Virus record (IMG/VR): IMGVR_UViG_3300035016_000004
Coordinates: 1-45,203 of that record
Length of the DNA stretch: 45,203 nt
Reading direction: 5' to 3' (one strand)
Origin: a virus
Under the pieces are notes generated by a model. It was given only the letters and a program-made list of their open reading frames with translations, ran no database searches and had not been told where the DNA came from. The position numbers and the translations under genes were made by a program. Shown here piece after piece: positions 1 through 7,317 of the stretch (positions within the stretch are counted from its first letter, which is position 1; each line of letters opens with the position of its first letter).

Positions 1-75
1 CATGGTCCGTCTCTATCGCAGAGCCGCCAGTTGATCACCTGTCGCCGCTAGCGCGAACAAGCCAATATGTCATGA

Positions 76-127
76 TTGCGCCTGGCAGGGGCTGGGGGAC
101 TCGAACCCACGACCCTCGGTTTTGGAG
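76..127. repeat. attL: attL, 52-bp direct repeat
   Basis: Identical to 45077..45128. The repeat covers the 3' part of tRNA-Trp from the anticodon loop through CCA plus seven bases beyond it. The flanks diverge at once on both sides (a75 versus g45076, g128 versus a45129). This is the distal copy, next to the small Cys-rich gene and far from the integrase. Confidence 0.95.
83..127 (-). pseudogene. tRNA-Trp 3' fragment in attL
   Basis: This is the 3' 45 nucleotides of tRNA-Trp, from the anticodon loop to the encoded CCA. The sequence upstream of it (128 rightward) is phage DNA and cannot form the D arm or the 5' acceptor strand, so the fragment is not functional. It marks the displaced 3' end of the original host gene. 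Confidence 0.9.
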
Positions 128-177
128 GAGGCTGCCCTTCCCAGCGATTCTGGGCTGTTTCTCTTGGTCGTAGGCGA

Positions 178-229
178 CTAACCTAGCCAGATTTTCGCGG
201 AACAGAACAGGAAGGTGACTAACCTTGCC
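178..229 (+). promoter_or_regulatory. Candidate integrase arm-type sites, left arm
   Basis: Two direct copies of CTAACCTWGCC start at 178 and 219, 41 bp apart, just inside attL. Shorter CTAACC copies in the same orientation lie at 44997 and 45018, just inside attR. Tyrosine integrases bind short repeated arm sites on both sides of the core, so this is a reasonable inference. The second copy overlaps the region upstream of a small ORF. Confidence 0.4.
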
Positions 230-371
230 GACCCGCGAGCAAATCGCCGACCACCTCATGGCGCCGTCTACCCCATCAGCCCTGTGGACGCACGACCAGG
301 TGCGGGCTGTGCTGATCAAAGCCATCGAGGCAGACCGGAAGGCCCCGCAGATCGCCAGAGATAGCCGCTGA
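225..371 (+). CDS. Small hypothetical protein at left prophage end (48 aa)
   Basis: This short reading frame starts at TTG. A strong ribosome-binding site (AGGAAGG, 9 nt away) precedes it, and a stop in the same frame lies just before it. The product is hydrophilic, with a central WTHDQVR segment and a mostly helical second half. I do not recognise the family. It converges on the minus-strand gene at 378..623, leaving 6 bp between them. The clean Shine-Dalgarno and protein-like composition support it, but the TTG start and attL position leave doubt. Confidence 0.45.
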   Translation: MPTREQIADHLMAPSTPSALWTHDQVRAVLIKAIEADRKAPQIARDSR

Positions 372-377
372 CGGGCG

Positions 378-623
378 TTAGACCGGCGCAGGGTCTGTGG
401 GTGGGGTAACGTGAATGGTGAGGTCCTTGCCCCCGCATACGGCGCAACGCAACCGGGGCGCCAGAGGCTGGGGATCCCCGATCGCGACGAAGTCACGGCC
501 GAGCCGATCAACCATCAGATCGAGGTCGACGCCGGCCGAGTGCCGGCAATCCTCTGCATTGCAGTATGCTGTCAGCTGGTAGCCCTTGTCTCGCAACGTG
601 CCGAGTAGGCGATAGTCATCCAT
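378..623 (-). CDS. Small Cys-rich (zinc-ribbon-like) protein (81 aa)
   Basis: Last gene of the leftward late region. The product has two cysteine pairs: CNAEDC near residues 22-27 and CAVC near 60-63, plus His28. The spacing resembles a degenerate zinc ribbon. The opening MDDYRLLGTLRDKGYQL resembles short conserved proteins common in Rhizobiales genomes and their prophages. Function is unknown. No strong ribosome-binding site precedes the ATG, which lies 18 bp after the membrane-protein gene upstream. Confidence 0.75.
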   Translation of the reverse strand: MDDYRLLGTLRDKGYQLTAYCNAEDCRHSAGVDLDLMVDRLGRDFVAIGDPQPLAPRLRCAVCGGKDLTIHVTPPTDPAPV

Positions 624-641
624 GGCTGCGATGATAGCCGC

Positions 642-977
642 CTATTTCCCCGAGCGCACGATCTCCCTGGTCAGTTCGCGGACATCTGTCCGGGCTTCCC
701 GTATCTCAGCCTCCACCGATTCGGCCGCTGCGGTGCTGGCCTCGATCGCCTTGGTGTTGTTGTCGGTCGCGGTGCTGAGACGCCCGACTGCGGCGATCAA
801 CTCGTCAGCCTTCTTGCTGTCGATCACTGCGCCCAGGATGCGAGCGCTGTCCGTTGCCGGTGGAGCCTTGCGGCCCATGCGCTCCCCCAGCCATGCCAGA
901 CCGACGATGATAGCGAGGCTGACGGCAAAGAGAACCACTGCCCACGGCGGCAGCTGCGAAAGATCAGGTAGGACCAC
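642..977 (-). CDS. Membrane-anchored coiled-coil protein (lysis region)
   Basis: One N-terminal transmembrane segment (roughly residues 10-30) is followed by a charged, helical, coiled-coil-prone tail rich in Glu, Ala and Thr to the C-terminus. This is the layout expected of an inner-membrane i-spanin or an Rz-like accessory protein, but no outer-membrane partner with a lipobox was found, so the role is only suggested by position. GTG at 977 follows a GGTGAG element. TTG 989 or GTG 986 are alternative starts. It overlaps the end of the upstream membrane-protein gene, implying translational coupling. Confidence 0.75.
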   Translation of the reverse strand: MVLPDLSQLPPWAVVLFAVSLAIIVGLAWLGERMGRKAPPATDSARILGAVIDSKKADELIAAVGRLSTATDNNTKAIEASTAAAESVEAEIREARTDVRELTREIVRSGK

Positions 978-1419
978 TGCTCTCACCAACGTCTTTGGAC
1001 GCCCTCAGGATGTTCACCAGTTCCATGATGACGAACGTTGGATAGACAGCTAGCCAGGTGCTGATCACGCCGGATGCAGCGAAGGCACACGACCAACCGA
1101 TAAAGATGAGGCAACCCACTCCGGCCGATACCTGCCGGATGCGCGGGGTGACGTGTTTCCGGGCGCCGTTGACGATCAATCCAAATATGCGGAGCAGACC
1201 GAGGAAGAGCATCAGCCAGCCCAGCAGGTTCTCGTCCCCAAAGAGGGTGCGGAAGGCAGCCCAGGCAGGCTGCGCGAACGTCACCTCTGGCAGCAGGAGC
1301 ACGACCCCCAGCAAGCCCGTGATGACCGCCAGGAACCATTCCGGCATGCGAGGGCCGAACCTATGGGCGACCTGCACCCATATGCCCGGCCCGGAGTATG
1401 GCATCCGGTCCACGGTCAT
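964..1419 (-). CDS. Polytopic membrane protein, lysis region (151 aa)
   Basis: About four hydrophobic segments are visible (near residues 29-45, 66-87, 99-115 and 118-138), with short basic loops. Such proteins sit beside endolysins in several alphaproteobacterial prophages, but I do not recognise a named family. Its ATG overlaps the stop of the preceding gene as ATGA, so the two are probably translated together. It could be a holin or holin regulator; there is no direct evidence for either. Confidence 0.75.
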   Translation of the reverse strand: MTVDRMPYSGPGIWVQVAHRFGPRMPEWFLAVITGLLGVVLLLPEVTFAQPAWAAFRTLFGDENLLGWLMLFLGLLRIFGLIVNGARKHVTPRIRQVSAGVGCLIFIGWSCAFAASGVISTWLAVYPTFVIMELVNILRASKDVGESSGPT

Positions 1420-1772
1420 TTCCCGACTATCACATCCCAGAGGGTGCGCCTGGGTGGGATGATCTCGCCACGATGAACAATGGCCGGCTGATCAGGCGCT
1501 ACCCGAACGGACGTTCCCTCGACAGTCTTCACCACCGTCTGCGGCCGCACTGTAGCGCGATAGCTGTTCCACTGTGCCCATGCCCACAGCGCGAAGCCGA
1601 TCAGAGCGCCGATGGTGAGTCCGCCACCCTGCCCCGTCACGATGGAGATGATGATGGCCTGATACTCGGCCGGCATGGAATTGTAGAACGTGACCAGCGC
1701 CACGATGAGGCCGGTGAACTCGGGGACGCGGCGGATGAGCCACTGGACGGCTACGTTTTGCAGGATGTTCAT
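1416..1772 (-). CDS. Small membrane protein, holin candidate (118 aa)
   Basis: The N-terminal half has two hydrophobic segments (about residues 16-30 and 36-66). The second is Gly-rich and ends in a Trp-rich boundary, followed by a soluble, basic tail of about 45 residues. Size and location, two genes after the endolysin, fit a class II holin. An AAGGT element precedes the ATG. Holins are poorly conserved, so the call is positional. Confidence 0.65.
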   Translation of the reverse strand: MNILQNVAVQWLIRRVPEFTGLIVALVTFYNSMPAEYQAIIISIVTGQGGGLTIGALIGFALWAWAQWNSYRATVRPQTVVKTVEGTSVRVAPDQPAIVHRGEIIPPRRTLWDVIVGK

Positions 1773-1784
1773 GGTGCGGACCTT

Positions 1785-1976
1785 TCAGAGGATGATGATG
1801 GCGATACCGCCGCCGATGCCGGCGAGGGCTAGGATGAAGAACCAGATGGCCGAATTGCCGTCGGACGAGCCGGTAGCGGCACGCTCCAAGGCGCCGGCCC
1901 AGAGGACCAGCAGGGTCAGCAGCAGGCAGACGCCGCCGCCGATGAGGCAGAGCGTGGCAAGGATGACTTCGGCCAC
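1785..1976 (-). CDS. Two-TM small protein, holin candidate (63 aa)
   Basis: Nearly the whole protein is two transmembrane segments (about 4-28 and 43-62) joined by a short polar loop, ending Ile-Ile-Ile-Leu. It lies directly downstream of the endolysin gene. The start is GTG, with GGAGG five bases upstream. The size and hairpin topology suit a class II holin, and this is the best positional candidate of the three membrane proteins here. Confidence 0.7.
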   Translation of the reverse strand: MAEVILATLCLIGGGVCLLLTLLVLWAGALERAATGSSDGNSAIWFFILALAGIGGGIAIIIL

Positions 1977-1985
1977 GGTGGCCTC

Positions 1986-2708
1986 CTATCGAGGGATGAT
2001 GGGCAGGAAGAGCAGAGCAGCCACCAGGGCCGCGAGCACGGCAGCAGCGATGATCCAGCCGGGAATGCCGCTCCGGCCCTTGGCGGGCTCCGGGAGTGGC
2101 GCTGTGGCTGGCGGTTCTGGGTAGCGGGGTATGTCGGGTGCTGGCGGGCGCGGAAACGGCTGTACGGGCTTCTCTGCCACCATCTCCCGTATTTTCATCA
2201 GGATCGGCGCAACGCCGAGCTGCTGATCGACATGGTTCGGATCGAACTTGCCGTCAGCGACGTACTTGCCCTTCTGGTACTGATCGGTTCCGGCCCAGAG
2301 GTACGGCGACGGCAGGCCCTTGTTGCGATAGCCGAGGCCATTGTAGGCCTCCAGCTTGTCGAGGGTGGTGCCTATGCCCCAGTCCTTGTTCCGGGCCAGA
2401 TGGGGATGGCAGTTGACCAGGGCGTCAATCGCGGCCTCTTCCCAAGTCGAGAACGGCCCGCGCCCCTTTGGCACCAGCGTGGTTGTCTTGCCGGTGCCAA
2501 TGATCTTCTGCCCATTGTGCAGGACGCCCCGGAAGTCGTTGGAGCTTTCCCGGTAGTGGATGACGCCAATAACGTCCCACGGAACGCCAGTGGCTTTGGA
2601 CGCCAACTCATAGCGGGATCGGTTGGCAATGATCTTCGCTGCTTGGGCGTTGATCTGTGTGGAGCGGGTAAAGAGCGCCCGGCTCCAGCGTTCAGCGTTG
2701 CTGGCCAT
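1986..2708 (-). CDS. Endolysin, lysozyme-like domain with C-terminal membrane anchor
   Basis: The N-terminal ~170 residues match the lysozyme-like family known as COG5526-type. Key segments are IHYRESSNDF with the candidate catalytic Glu54, LHNGQ, TWEEAAIDAL, KLEAYNGLGYR and SPYLWAGTDQY. A Pro-rich linker (about 181-209) then leads to a single hydrophobic segment (about 216-238) at the extreme C-terminus. The predicted role is cleavage of peptidoglycan during lysis. The ATG at 2708 overlaps the stop of a 17-codon leader ORF as TGATG and is preferred over GTG 2711. The terminal anchor is unusual for an endolysin. Confidence 0.85.
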   Translation of the reverse strand: MASNAERWSRALFTRSTQINAQAAKIIANRSRYELASKATGVPWDVIGVIHYRESSNDFRGVLHNGQKIIGTGKTTTLVPKGRGPFSTWEEAAIDALVNCHPHLARNKDWGIGTTLDKLEAYNGLGYRNKGLPSPYLWAGTDQYQKGKYVADGKFDPNHVDQQLGVAPILMKIREMVAEKPVQPFPRPPAPDIPRYPEPPATAPLPEPAKGRSGIPGWIIAAAVLAALVAALLFLPIIPR

Positions 2709-2761
2709 CACGCCCTCCCGTCCATAGGGAAGTCGCGCCAGCTCGCGTAGATTTTGGCCAT
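2708..2761 (-). CDS. 17-aa leader ORF coupled to endolysin
   Basis: Encodes MAKIYASWRDFPMDGRA. It has the best ribosome-binding site in the neighbourhood (AGGAG, 7-nt spacer) and its TGA overlaps the endolysin ATG. The endolysin start itself has only a GGGAGGG inside this ORF. The arrangement suggests translational coupling or a timing device for lysis. It lies directly below a terminator hairpin. Confidence 0.5.
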   Translation of the reverse strand: MAKIYASWRDFPMDGRA

Positions 2762-2783
2762 TTTAAAGCTCCTAAATGTAATG

Positions 2784-2811
2784 AAAAAGGCCACCCCGCA
2801 GGATGGCCTTT
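2784..2811 (-). terminator. Intrinsic terminator-like hairpin before lysis genes
   Basis: An 8-bp stem (AAGGCCA pairs with TGGCCTT, 2786-2793 with 2804-2811) encloses a 10-nt loop. On the minus strand it is followed by TTTTTCATT. It separates the antirepressor genes from the endolysin, so lysis genes need read-through, antitermination or a promoter I cannot see. The plus-strand side has a weaker T-tract. Confidence 0.7.
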
Positions 2812-2836
2812 CTGAATTGCCTTGTGGTCGGCGCGT

Positions 2837-3139
2837 CTAGTGGCTGGCGACTTCCCGCAGATTGCCGGAAACGTAGCTTGATCCGACGTTCCAAGAGTAC
2901 GCGACCAGCGCATCTCGGAACTCCTTGCTGTCACGAAAGCGGTTCATGATCCTGTTTACCGCCGTCAGACCATCAACAGTGATGGTTGTTGGCCAAGGCT
3001 CGAAGGCCAAGGACATGTCCCCGTCGAGATTTTGGATCACACAAGTAAGCGCGCCGCCGTCCTCAGCTTCGCCAAGAAGGCGATCTACCTCGGCCTCAGC
3101 GTCTGACATGGGCTGAGGAAAGCGGATCACGTCGCCCAT
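2837..3139 (-). CDS. Hypothetical acidic protein (100 aa)
   Basis: The start codon overlaps the antirepressor stop as TAATG. The product is acidic at the N-terminus (residues 12-28) and appears globular after that, with no recognised motif. It may be a partner of the antirepressor-like protein because the two are coupled. It is followed by an intrinsic terminator. Confidence 0.65.
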   Translation of the reverse strand: MGDVIRFPQPMSDAEAEVDRLLGEAEDGGALTCVIQNLDGDMSLAFEPWPTTITVDGLTAVNRIMNRFRDSKEFRDALVAYSWNVGSSYVSGNLREVASH

Positions 3140-3630
3140 TACGCAGCCTCGGACTTCGGCTTGTCGTCCACCGTCTTGACGGCGCCGTAGTAGTCCAAAG
3201 CGTACTGGCGGTTCTCTTCCACCATGGCCGGCACCATTGGGAGACCGAACTTAACCCAAAGCTGACCGGCGGCTTTCGCGCCGAAAGTCTGCCGGGCTTC
3301 AGTGACCATGCGCAGTTTCGAGTTTTCGGGCTCGTGGGGCTGCTCGTGATCTTCGATGACGATGGAATCGGTCTTCTCGCCCTTATAGAAGTGGCGATGA
3401 AGGACGCCGTGGCACTCGCGTTGGTACATAATGACCTTCTCGCGAACTGCTTCGTCCTTGATCCGGCTGCTGTCGATGCCGAACAGCCAACCGTTCACCA
3501 AGTCCATTCGTAGGCACGTGACCTCCGCAACCCCGAAAACACTCTGGGCCACCTGCATGACGCAGGTGCCTTCACGGAGAACGGGATCACGATTGAGGTT
3601 GTCAGACCCTGATAATCTCAACTTTGTCAC
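3139..3630 (-). CDS. P22-type antirepressor N domain protein, N-terminally shortened
   Basis: The region from NRDPVL through LVNGWLFGIDSSR to YQRECHGVLHRHF matches the phage antirepressor N-terminal (P22_AR_N) family. That family normally begins about 40 residues earlier, with a segment ending W-x-x-Q before the R-D-P-V-L motif. Here those residues are missing. The frame starts at GTG 3630, four bases inside the end of the sulfotransferase gene, and the preceding codons of that frame are not antirepressor-like. The C-terminal 60 residues are unrecognised. It may be a remnant clipped when the sulfotransferase arrived, or a functional short form. Confidence 0.75.
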   Translation of the reverse strand: MTKLRLSGSDNLNRDPVLREGTCVMQVAQSVFGVAEVTCLRMDLVNGWLFGIDSSRIKDEAVREKVIMYQRECHGVLHRHFYKGEKTDSIVIEDHEQPHEPENSKLRMVTEARQTFGAKAAGQLWVKFGLPMVPAMVEENRQYALDYYGAVKTVDDKPKSEAA

Positions 3631-4619
3631 CTCCGCCGCAGAATTCGTTGGGCTGAATACCGAATGACCTGCAATTTCTCGCTTGCTTTTCTGGAAGTAG
3701 CCCTTGCGGCGAAGACTAGCGGGACAATGATCCCAACCCTTCTTTTCGCTGCGGCCTTCAGGCCATCCATCGCATAGCCATACCGATTGCCTACGCTGAT
3801 CACCTCAGGCAAGAACCGGTCATACAGCTGGAGGCGAGTTTCCAGACCGCCACGGCGCCCGGTCTCGAAGAACTCCGCCAGCGCCGCGATATGAAATGCA
3901 TCCAGGCTCGCATGACGCCCGATTGACGGCTTCAAACCCGAACCGGCGACAAGATCGTTGGGCCCAATACCTGAGAACGAACTATTGCTGATGAGCCCAC
4001 CCTCCAAGGCGGCCCAATCATAGCGCTCGCTGTCGAGGCCAATGAACCTCAATACTTCATTCAGCGTCTCTCGAGGGTAGGTTACCAGCCTCTCGTACGA
4101 CACACGCATCGTGTTGGGCATCTGGGCGTCCCTATAGTCGAGCGACAAGGACGCGTTCATAAAGGCGAGCGCCGCAGACTCTGGGCCCTCTCCGTATCGC
4201 TTCAGTGCCGACGCGAAGATATCGCGAGGGTCGCGCTCAAGAACAACCGTCTTCACATCCAAGCCATCGAGCTTCGCTAATGCCAGGATTTCCGGCAAGA
4301 GCCCGGTAAGTTTGCCCCCGTAGACGGAAGCCCCCGGTGCCGGCGCGACACTCAGAACCTTGGATTTGAAAACTGGGAGGGCCGTTCGCGCGAGCTCGGC
4401 CCAACGGTCGATGAATGCCGTGCTGACGTGAGCGTTCATCAGCGGCAATGCCTGCCCAGTCTCGGAGGCTGCGATCGGCGTCAGATCCCTGAGATCGGTG
4501 ACCGTGTCTGGAGCGAACGATAGTTCAGGGTGACGCGCACGAGCTCCCCCGTGCAACATGTTGCCCAACAGCGTAGTGCCGGAACGCATGGGACCGGTGA
4601 CCAACACGAGACGCCCCAA
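3627..4619 (-). CDS. PAPS-dependent sulfotransferase family protein (cargo gene)
   Basis: The 5'-phosphosulfate-binding loop GPMRSGTT is at residues 9-16, and the 3'-phosphate-binding segment ERDPRDIFASALKRYG is at about 128-143, followed by a typical SYERLVTYPRETL helix. The family transfers sulfate from PAPS to sugars, peptides or small molecules; the substrate is unknown. At 330 residues it is full-length. TTG 4619, with AAGGAG nine bases upstream, is preferred over TTG 4658. It sits between the receptor-binding fibre and the antirepressor, where phages carry cargo genes. Surface-glycan modification after lysogeny is one possibility (inference). Confidence 0.88.
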   Translation of the reverse strand: MGRLVLVTGPMRSGTTLLGNMLHGGARARHPELSFAPDTVTDLRDLTPIAASETGQALPLMNAHVSTAFIDRWAELARTALPVFKSKVLSVAPAPGASVYGGKLTGLLPEILALAKLDGLDVKTVVLERDPRDIFASALKRYGEGPESAALAFMNASLSLDYRDAQMPNTMRVSYERLVTYPRETLNEVLRFIGLDSERYDWAALEGGLISNSSFSGIGPNDLVAGSGLKPSIGRHASLDAFHIAALAEFFETGRRGGLETRLQLYDRFLPEVISVGNRYGYAMDGLKAAAKRRVGIIVPLVFAARATSRKASEKLQVIRYSAQRILRRR

Positions 4620-4785
4620 GATGAGCCACTCCTTGAACTCTGTAATTCCGCTATCCAACTAGCCCGGCCTTCGATTTGTCATCAAGGCCAATCTCACCCA
4701 AACGGCCGCAACTTGATCGTTCAGCGCAGCCGTGGCATGCAGTCTGATAGACGTTGTAGTCTAAGCCGATTGGGAGTGCTACCTG

Positions 4786-5046
4786 ATGAAGCTGGAGAGC
4801 GGACTATGCATCAGTTTGGACCAGGCTGCCGCGATGATTTTCCCGCGTTGGTCGATGGATCGCCCCAGCATTTCCAACGATGAATGGAGACGGCGGGTCT
4901 TCGACGCGCCAAATTCCGTTGTGATGGTTTTCCCTTTGTGGTGCGCCAAAAGAGGTTTAACCGCCGAGCTGACAGTTGACCAATCCACGCAGCGCTACTG
5001 TTTCCAGTTGGGAGAGCACCTCGATCAGCTCGGCTCGGTCATGTAA
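4786..5046 (+). CDS. Doubtful ORF in 4620-5024 gap (86 aa)
   Basis: The 400 bp between the sulfotransferase start and the fibre stop hold no convincing gene. This plus-strand frame has a GGGAG eight bases before its ATG and ends 22 bp inside the 3' end of the fibre gene. A minus-strand frame (4779..4988) starting at GTG lacks a ribosome-binding site. Neither product resembles a known family. The stretch may be remnant DNA that came with the sulfotransferase, or may hold its promoter. Confidence 0.25.
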   Translation: MKLESGLCISLDQAAAMIFPRWSMDRPSISNDEWRRRVFDAPNSVVMVFPLWCAKRGLTAELTVDQSTQRYCFQLGEHLDQLGSVM

Positions 5047-6563
5047 TAGCCGAGCACCCAGACGCTTAGGGAAACACCGCCGGTGCAAAAATAGGCGATA
5101 TCACCCGTGCTGTTGCATCGGATCGTTGGAAAGTTATAGGCCCGAATACCGCTAGCAGCACACGCACCCACCGGGAGATCATTGAGAGTGCCTGGTGAGC
5201 GCAAGTAAGCCTGACCTGGAGAGCCCGAAGGATCGATCCGGGTCATGAGATGGACCAGTCTGGCGTTGTCAGGAACAACCGAAAGTGTGTTGAAGTTGAA
5301 GTAACTGGCTGCTGTCCCAGCGTTAAGTACTCGCCAGGGGTTCAACTCTCCGCTATCCGTCAGCCGCACATATGGCCAGGGCCAGTTGGCCGCGTCATGG
5401 TTGGGGATGCCGTCCCACAAGCTGTTGTAAACAAAGCCAAAGCGCAACTTTCGGACGTGCATGTACCCCGCCGGAAGCGCCACACCGCTGTAGGTGATGG
5501 AATTGGAGATCACCGCGCCAAAGGCCCCGTCTGATGCACGGCGCAGCACGTATACGTGGTAGCCTACCCCATCGACAGGAGCTCCGGCATCAATGCCACC
5601 GACCCCCACGGCGGCCATATCAATATCGTAGTAGGCGGTCGTCCTTGCCACCAGTTGCCCATCCGGGCCGAATACAACTCCGGGGTAAAGCCGCAGCACA
5701 TTAGTGGACATCTTGTCCGGCTTGAGACCGTTGATCTGGTAGTCGCCGAACGCTTCCGCTGAGAGCCGAGCATCCAGCGGCACCATCTGCTTTAACAGTT
5801 TTCCGGTGGTGCCATCAAAGCCAGCGAGGCGTCCCGCTACAGAGCTGGCCGGGCCGACCACGTCACCCGTGCCGGTGCCATCAGTGCCCTGTCGCGCCAG
5901 CAAGCCCCAGTAGGCGTTGCTGGTGGTGGGGAGAACAGGAGGGGCGTTGCCGGTCGTCGCGCCGAGCGCCACCCACGACGATCCATTGTACAGGACAGCA
6001 TCGCCTTCGACGTATGCAGTGGCACCGCTGTAGTCGCCCTTTGGCGTAACACCGCGAGGACCGATCGGCCCTGTGTCACCCGTGTCGCCTTTGAACTCCA
6101 CCGGGCCGATCCAGTCGTCATAGGCGCTCGATGCCTTGGCCCAGATCACGCCATCGTCCTTGACGAGCACCCTGAAGTTCGCCCGAAGCGGGTTGCCAGT
6201 CGTTTCCAACGCCAGTCGAGCAGCATCGTCCTCGACCATGATGTCAGCCCAGGCCGTTATGTCGCCCAGCTGTTCCAGCACCCGCCGCGTCTGCGCGGTG
6301 CTGCGCTCGATGATCCCGACATAGCGGATTTCATAGGCGGCATCGGCGAGTGCCGTTCCAGGCCACGCCGCCGCCAGTGTCAGTTCACCGTTGGCTTGAA
6401 CACTGGCGATACGCTGTGGCGGCACCAAGGGCTGCGCCAGATCGCAAAACAGGTCGCCCGGCATGATAGCGTCGTCACCCCAGAGCGTGCCGGCGCCAGT
6501 GACAGACGTGGAGCCGTTCGCCACCGACGCAGTGCCGGTGTCGTACCAAGTTGGGAGGTTCAT
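5025..6563 (-). CDS. Tail fibre / receptor-binding protein (512 aa)
   Basis: The modules are: an N-terminal domain (1-84) with the opening NLPTWYDTGTASV seen in phage fibre proteins; a helical linker; a short collagen-like stretch GDTGDTGPIGPRG (159-171); a segment resembling carbohydrate-binding type 5/12 modules (GDYSGATAYVEGDAV, about 176-203); and a long variable C-terminus rich in aromatic and small residues. It is the last structural tail gene and so the likely host-recognition protein. The stop is followed directly by the cargo region. Confidence 0.8.
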   Translation of the reverse strand: MNLPTWYDTGTASVANGSTSVTGAGTLWGDDAIMPGDLFCDLAQPLVPPQRIASVQANGELTLAAAWPGTALADAAYEIRYVGIIERSTAQTRRVLEQLGDITAWADIMVEDDAARLALETTGNPLRANFRVLVKDDGVIWAKASSAYDDWIGPVEFKGDTGDTGPIGPRGVTPKGDYSGATAYVEGDAVLYNGSSWVALGATTGNAPPVLPTTSNAYWGLLARQGTDGTGTGDVVGPASSVAGRLAGFDGTTGKLLKQMVPLDARLSAEAFGDYQINGLKPDKMSTNVLRLYPGVVFGPDGQLVARTTAYYDIDMAAVGVGGIDAGAPVDGVGYHVYVLRRASDGAFGAVISNSITYSGVALPAGYMHVRKLRFGFVYNSLWDGIPNHDAANWPWPYVRLTDSGELNPWRVLNAGTAASYFNFNTLSVVPDNARLVHLMTRIDPSGSPGQAYLRSPGTLNDLPVGACAASGIRAYNFPTIRCNSTGDIAYFCTGGVSLSVWVLGYYMTEPS

Positions 6564-6571
6564 TGATTATC

Positions 6572-7315
6572 CTATGGAGCGATATAGCCGGGTGTGATGA
6601 TCACGGTCCCGCGCCAGGTGGATGCGTAGTTGGAATTGTCGACGGTCGAGCAGGCGTTCGCCTCACCCCGGCGCTTGTTGACGTTGCCGCCCGACTTGGC
6701 TTCGATTAGGTGCGCCGGCCAGCACCGGGGGTCGGAGCCGTAGGTCCACCCCTCCTGATAGCCACCAACGCCGGTGTATTGGCTGTTGCCGGGTGCCCAG
6801 ATACCCTGGTTCCCCGCGTCCTTGATCGACTGCTTGCGCCGCAAGTAGATGCTGTTCCCGATCCGCTCGAAGCGGAAGATGCGGATCAGCGGCCCCGCCC
6901 TTTCGAGTTCGCAGGACCCGCCGTTGAGCCAAGTCCGCTGCCCCTCCGCGAGAGACTTCGGGAAGGGCTTCCCCACATAGGTTGAGGGCTCCACGATCCG
7001 GGTTAGCTCAACCTCTATCTCGAAGTGATTGACCCCTACAGGTAAGGTCGCGACTGGTGCCGAAAGGCTTTCCCACTCGCCGGGAATGATGCTCGCGTAG
7101 GTGGCGCAGTTGGTAAAGATCGTGCCGAACATCTCGTCTATGGTCACGTCCAGGCCATAGGCGTTGTCCATGGCCGGATGCGGGTAGGAAATATCGAAGT
7201 TTGTCAGAGTCGTTGCGGAACCGGGCACAAGCTGCACCGGCACCCGCGTGGTCGACCAGAGAACCGTGCTACCTTCCGTCTGAGTGATTGTCCCACCGCT
7301 TCCGAATACCGGCAT
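6572..7315 (-). CDS. Tail-tip associated protein, unknown (247 aa)
   Basis: The product is rich in Thr, Gly and aromatic residues with few charged helices, typical of beta-rich virion proteins. It lies between the tail-tip genes and the fibre with 2-8 bp gaps, so it is very likely co-translated and structural. There is no recognised domain. It could be a second receptor-binding or fibre-attachment protein. Confidence 0.7.
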   Translation of the reverse strand: MPVFGSGGTITQTEGSTVLWSTTRVPVQLVPGSATTLTNFDISYPHPAMDNAYGLDVTIDEMFGTIFTNCATYASIIPGEWESLSAPVATLPVGVNHFEIEVELTRIVEPSTYVGKPFPKSLAEGQRTWLNGGSCELERAGPLIRIFRFERIGNSIYLRRKQSIKDAGNQGIWAPGNSQYTGVGGYQEGWTYGSDPRCWPAHLIEAKSGGNVNKRRGEANACSTVDNSNYASTWRGTVIITPGYIAP

Positions 7316-7317
7316 GA

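Noticed and set aside
83-127. Second tRNA-Trp gene
   Set aside because: Only the 3' 45 nucleotides are present; the 5' half is replaced by phage sequence, so it cannot fold into a tRNA.
35-511. 158-codon minus-strand open frame
   Set aside because: It runs through attL and the tRNA fragment and over the small Cys-rich gene in another frame. Composition is poor and no start signal is present.
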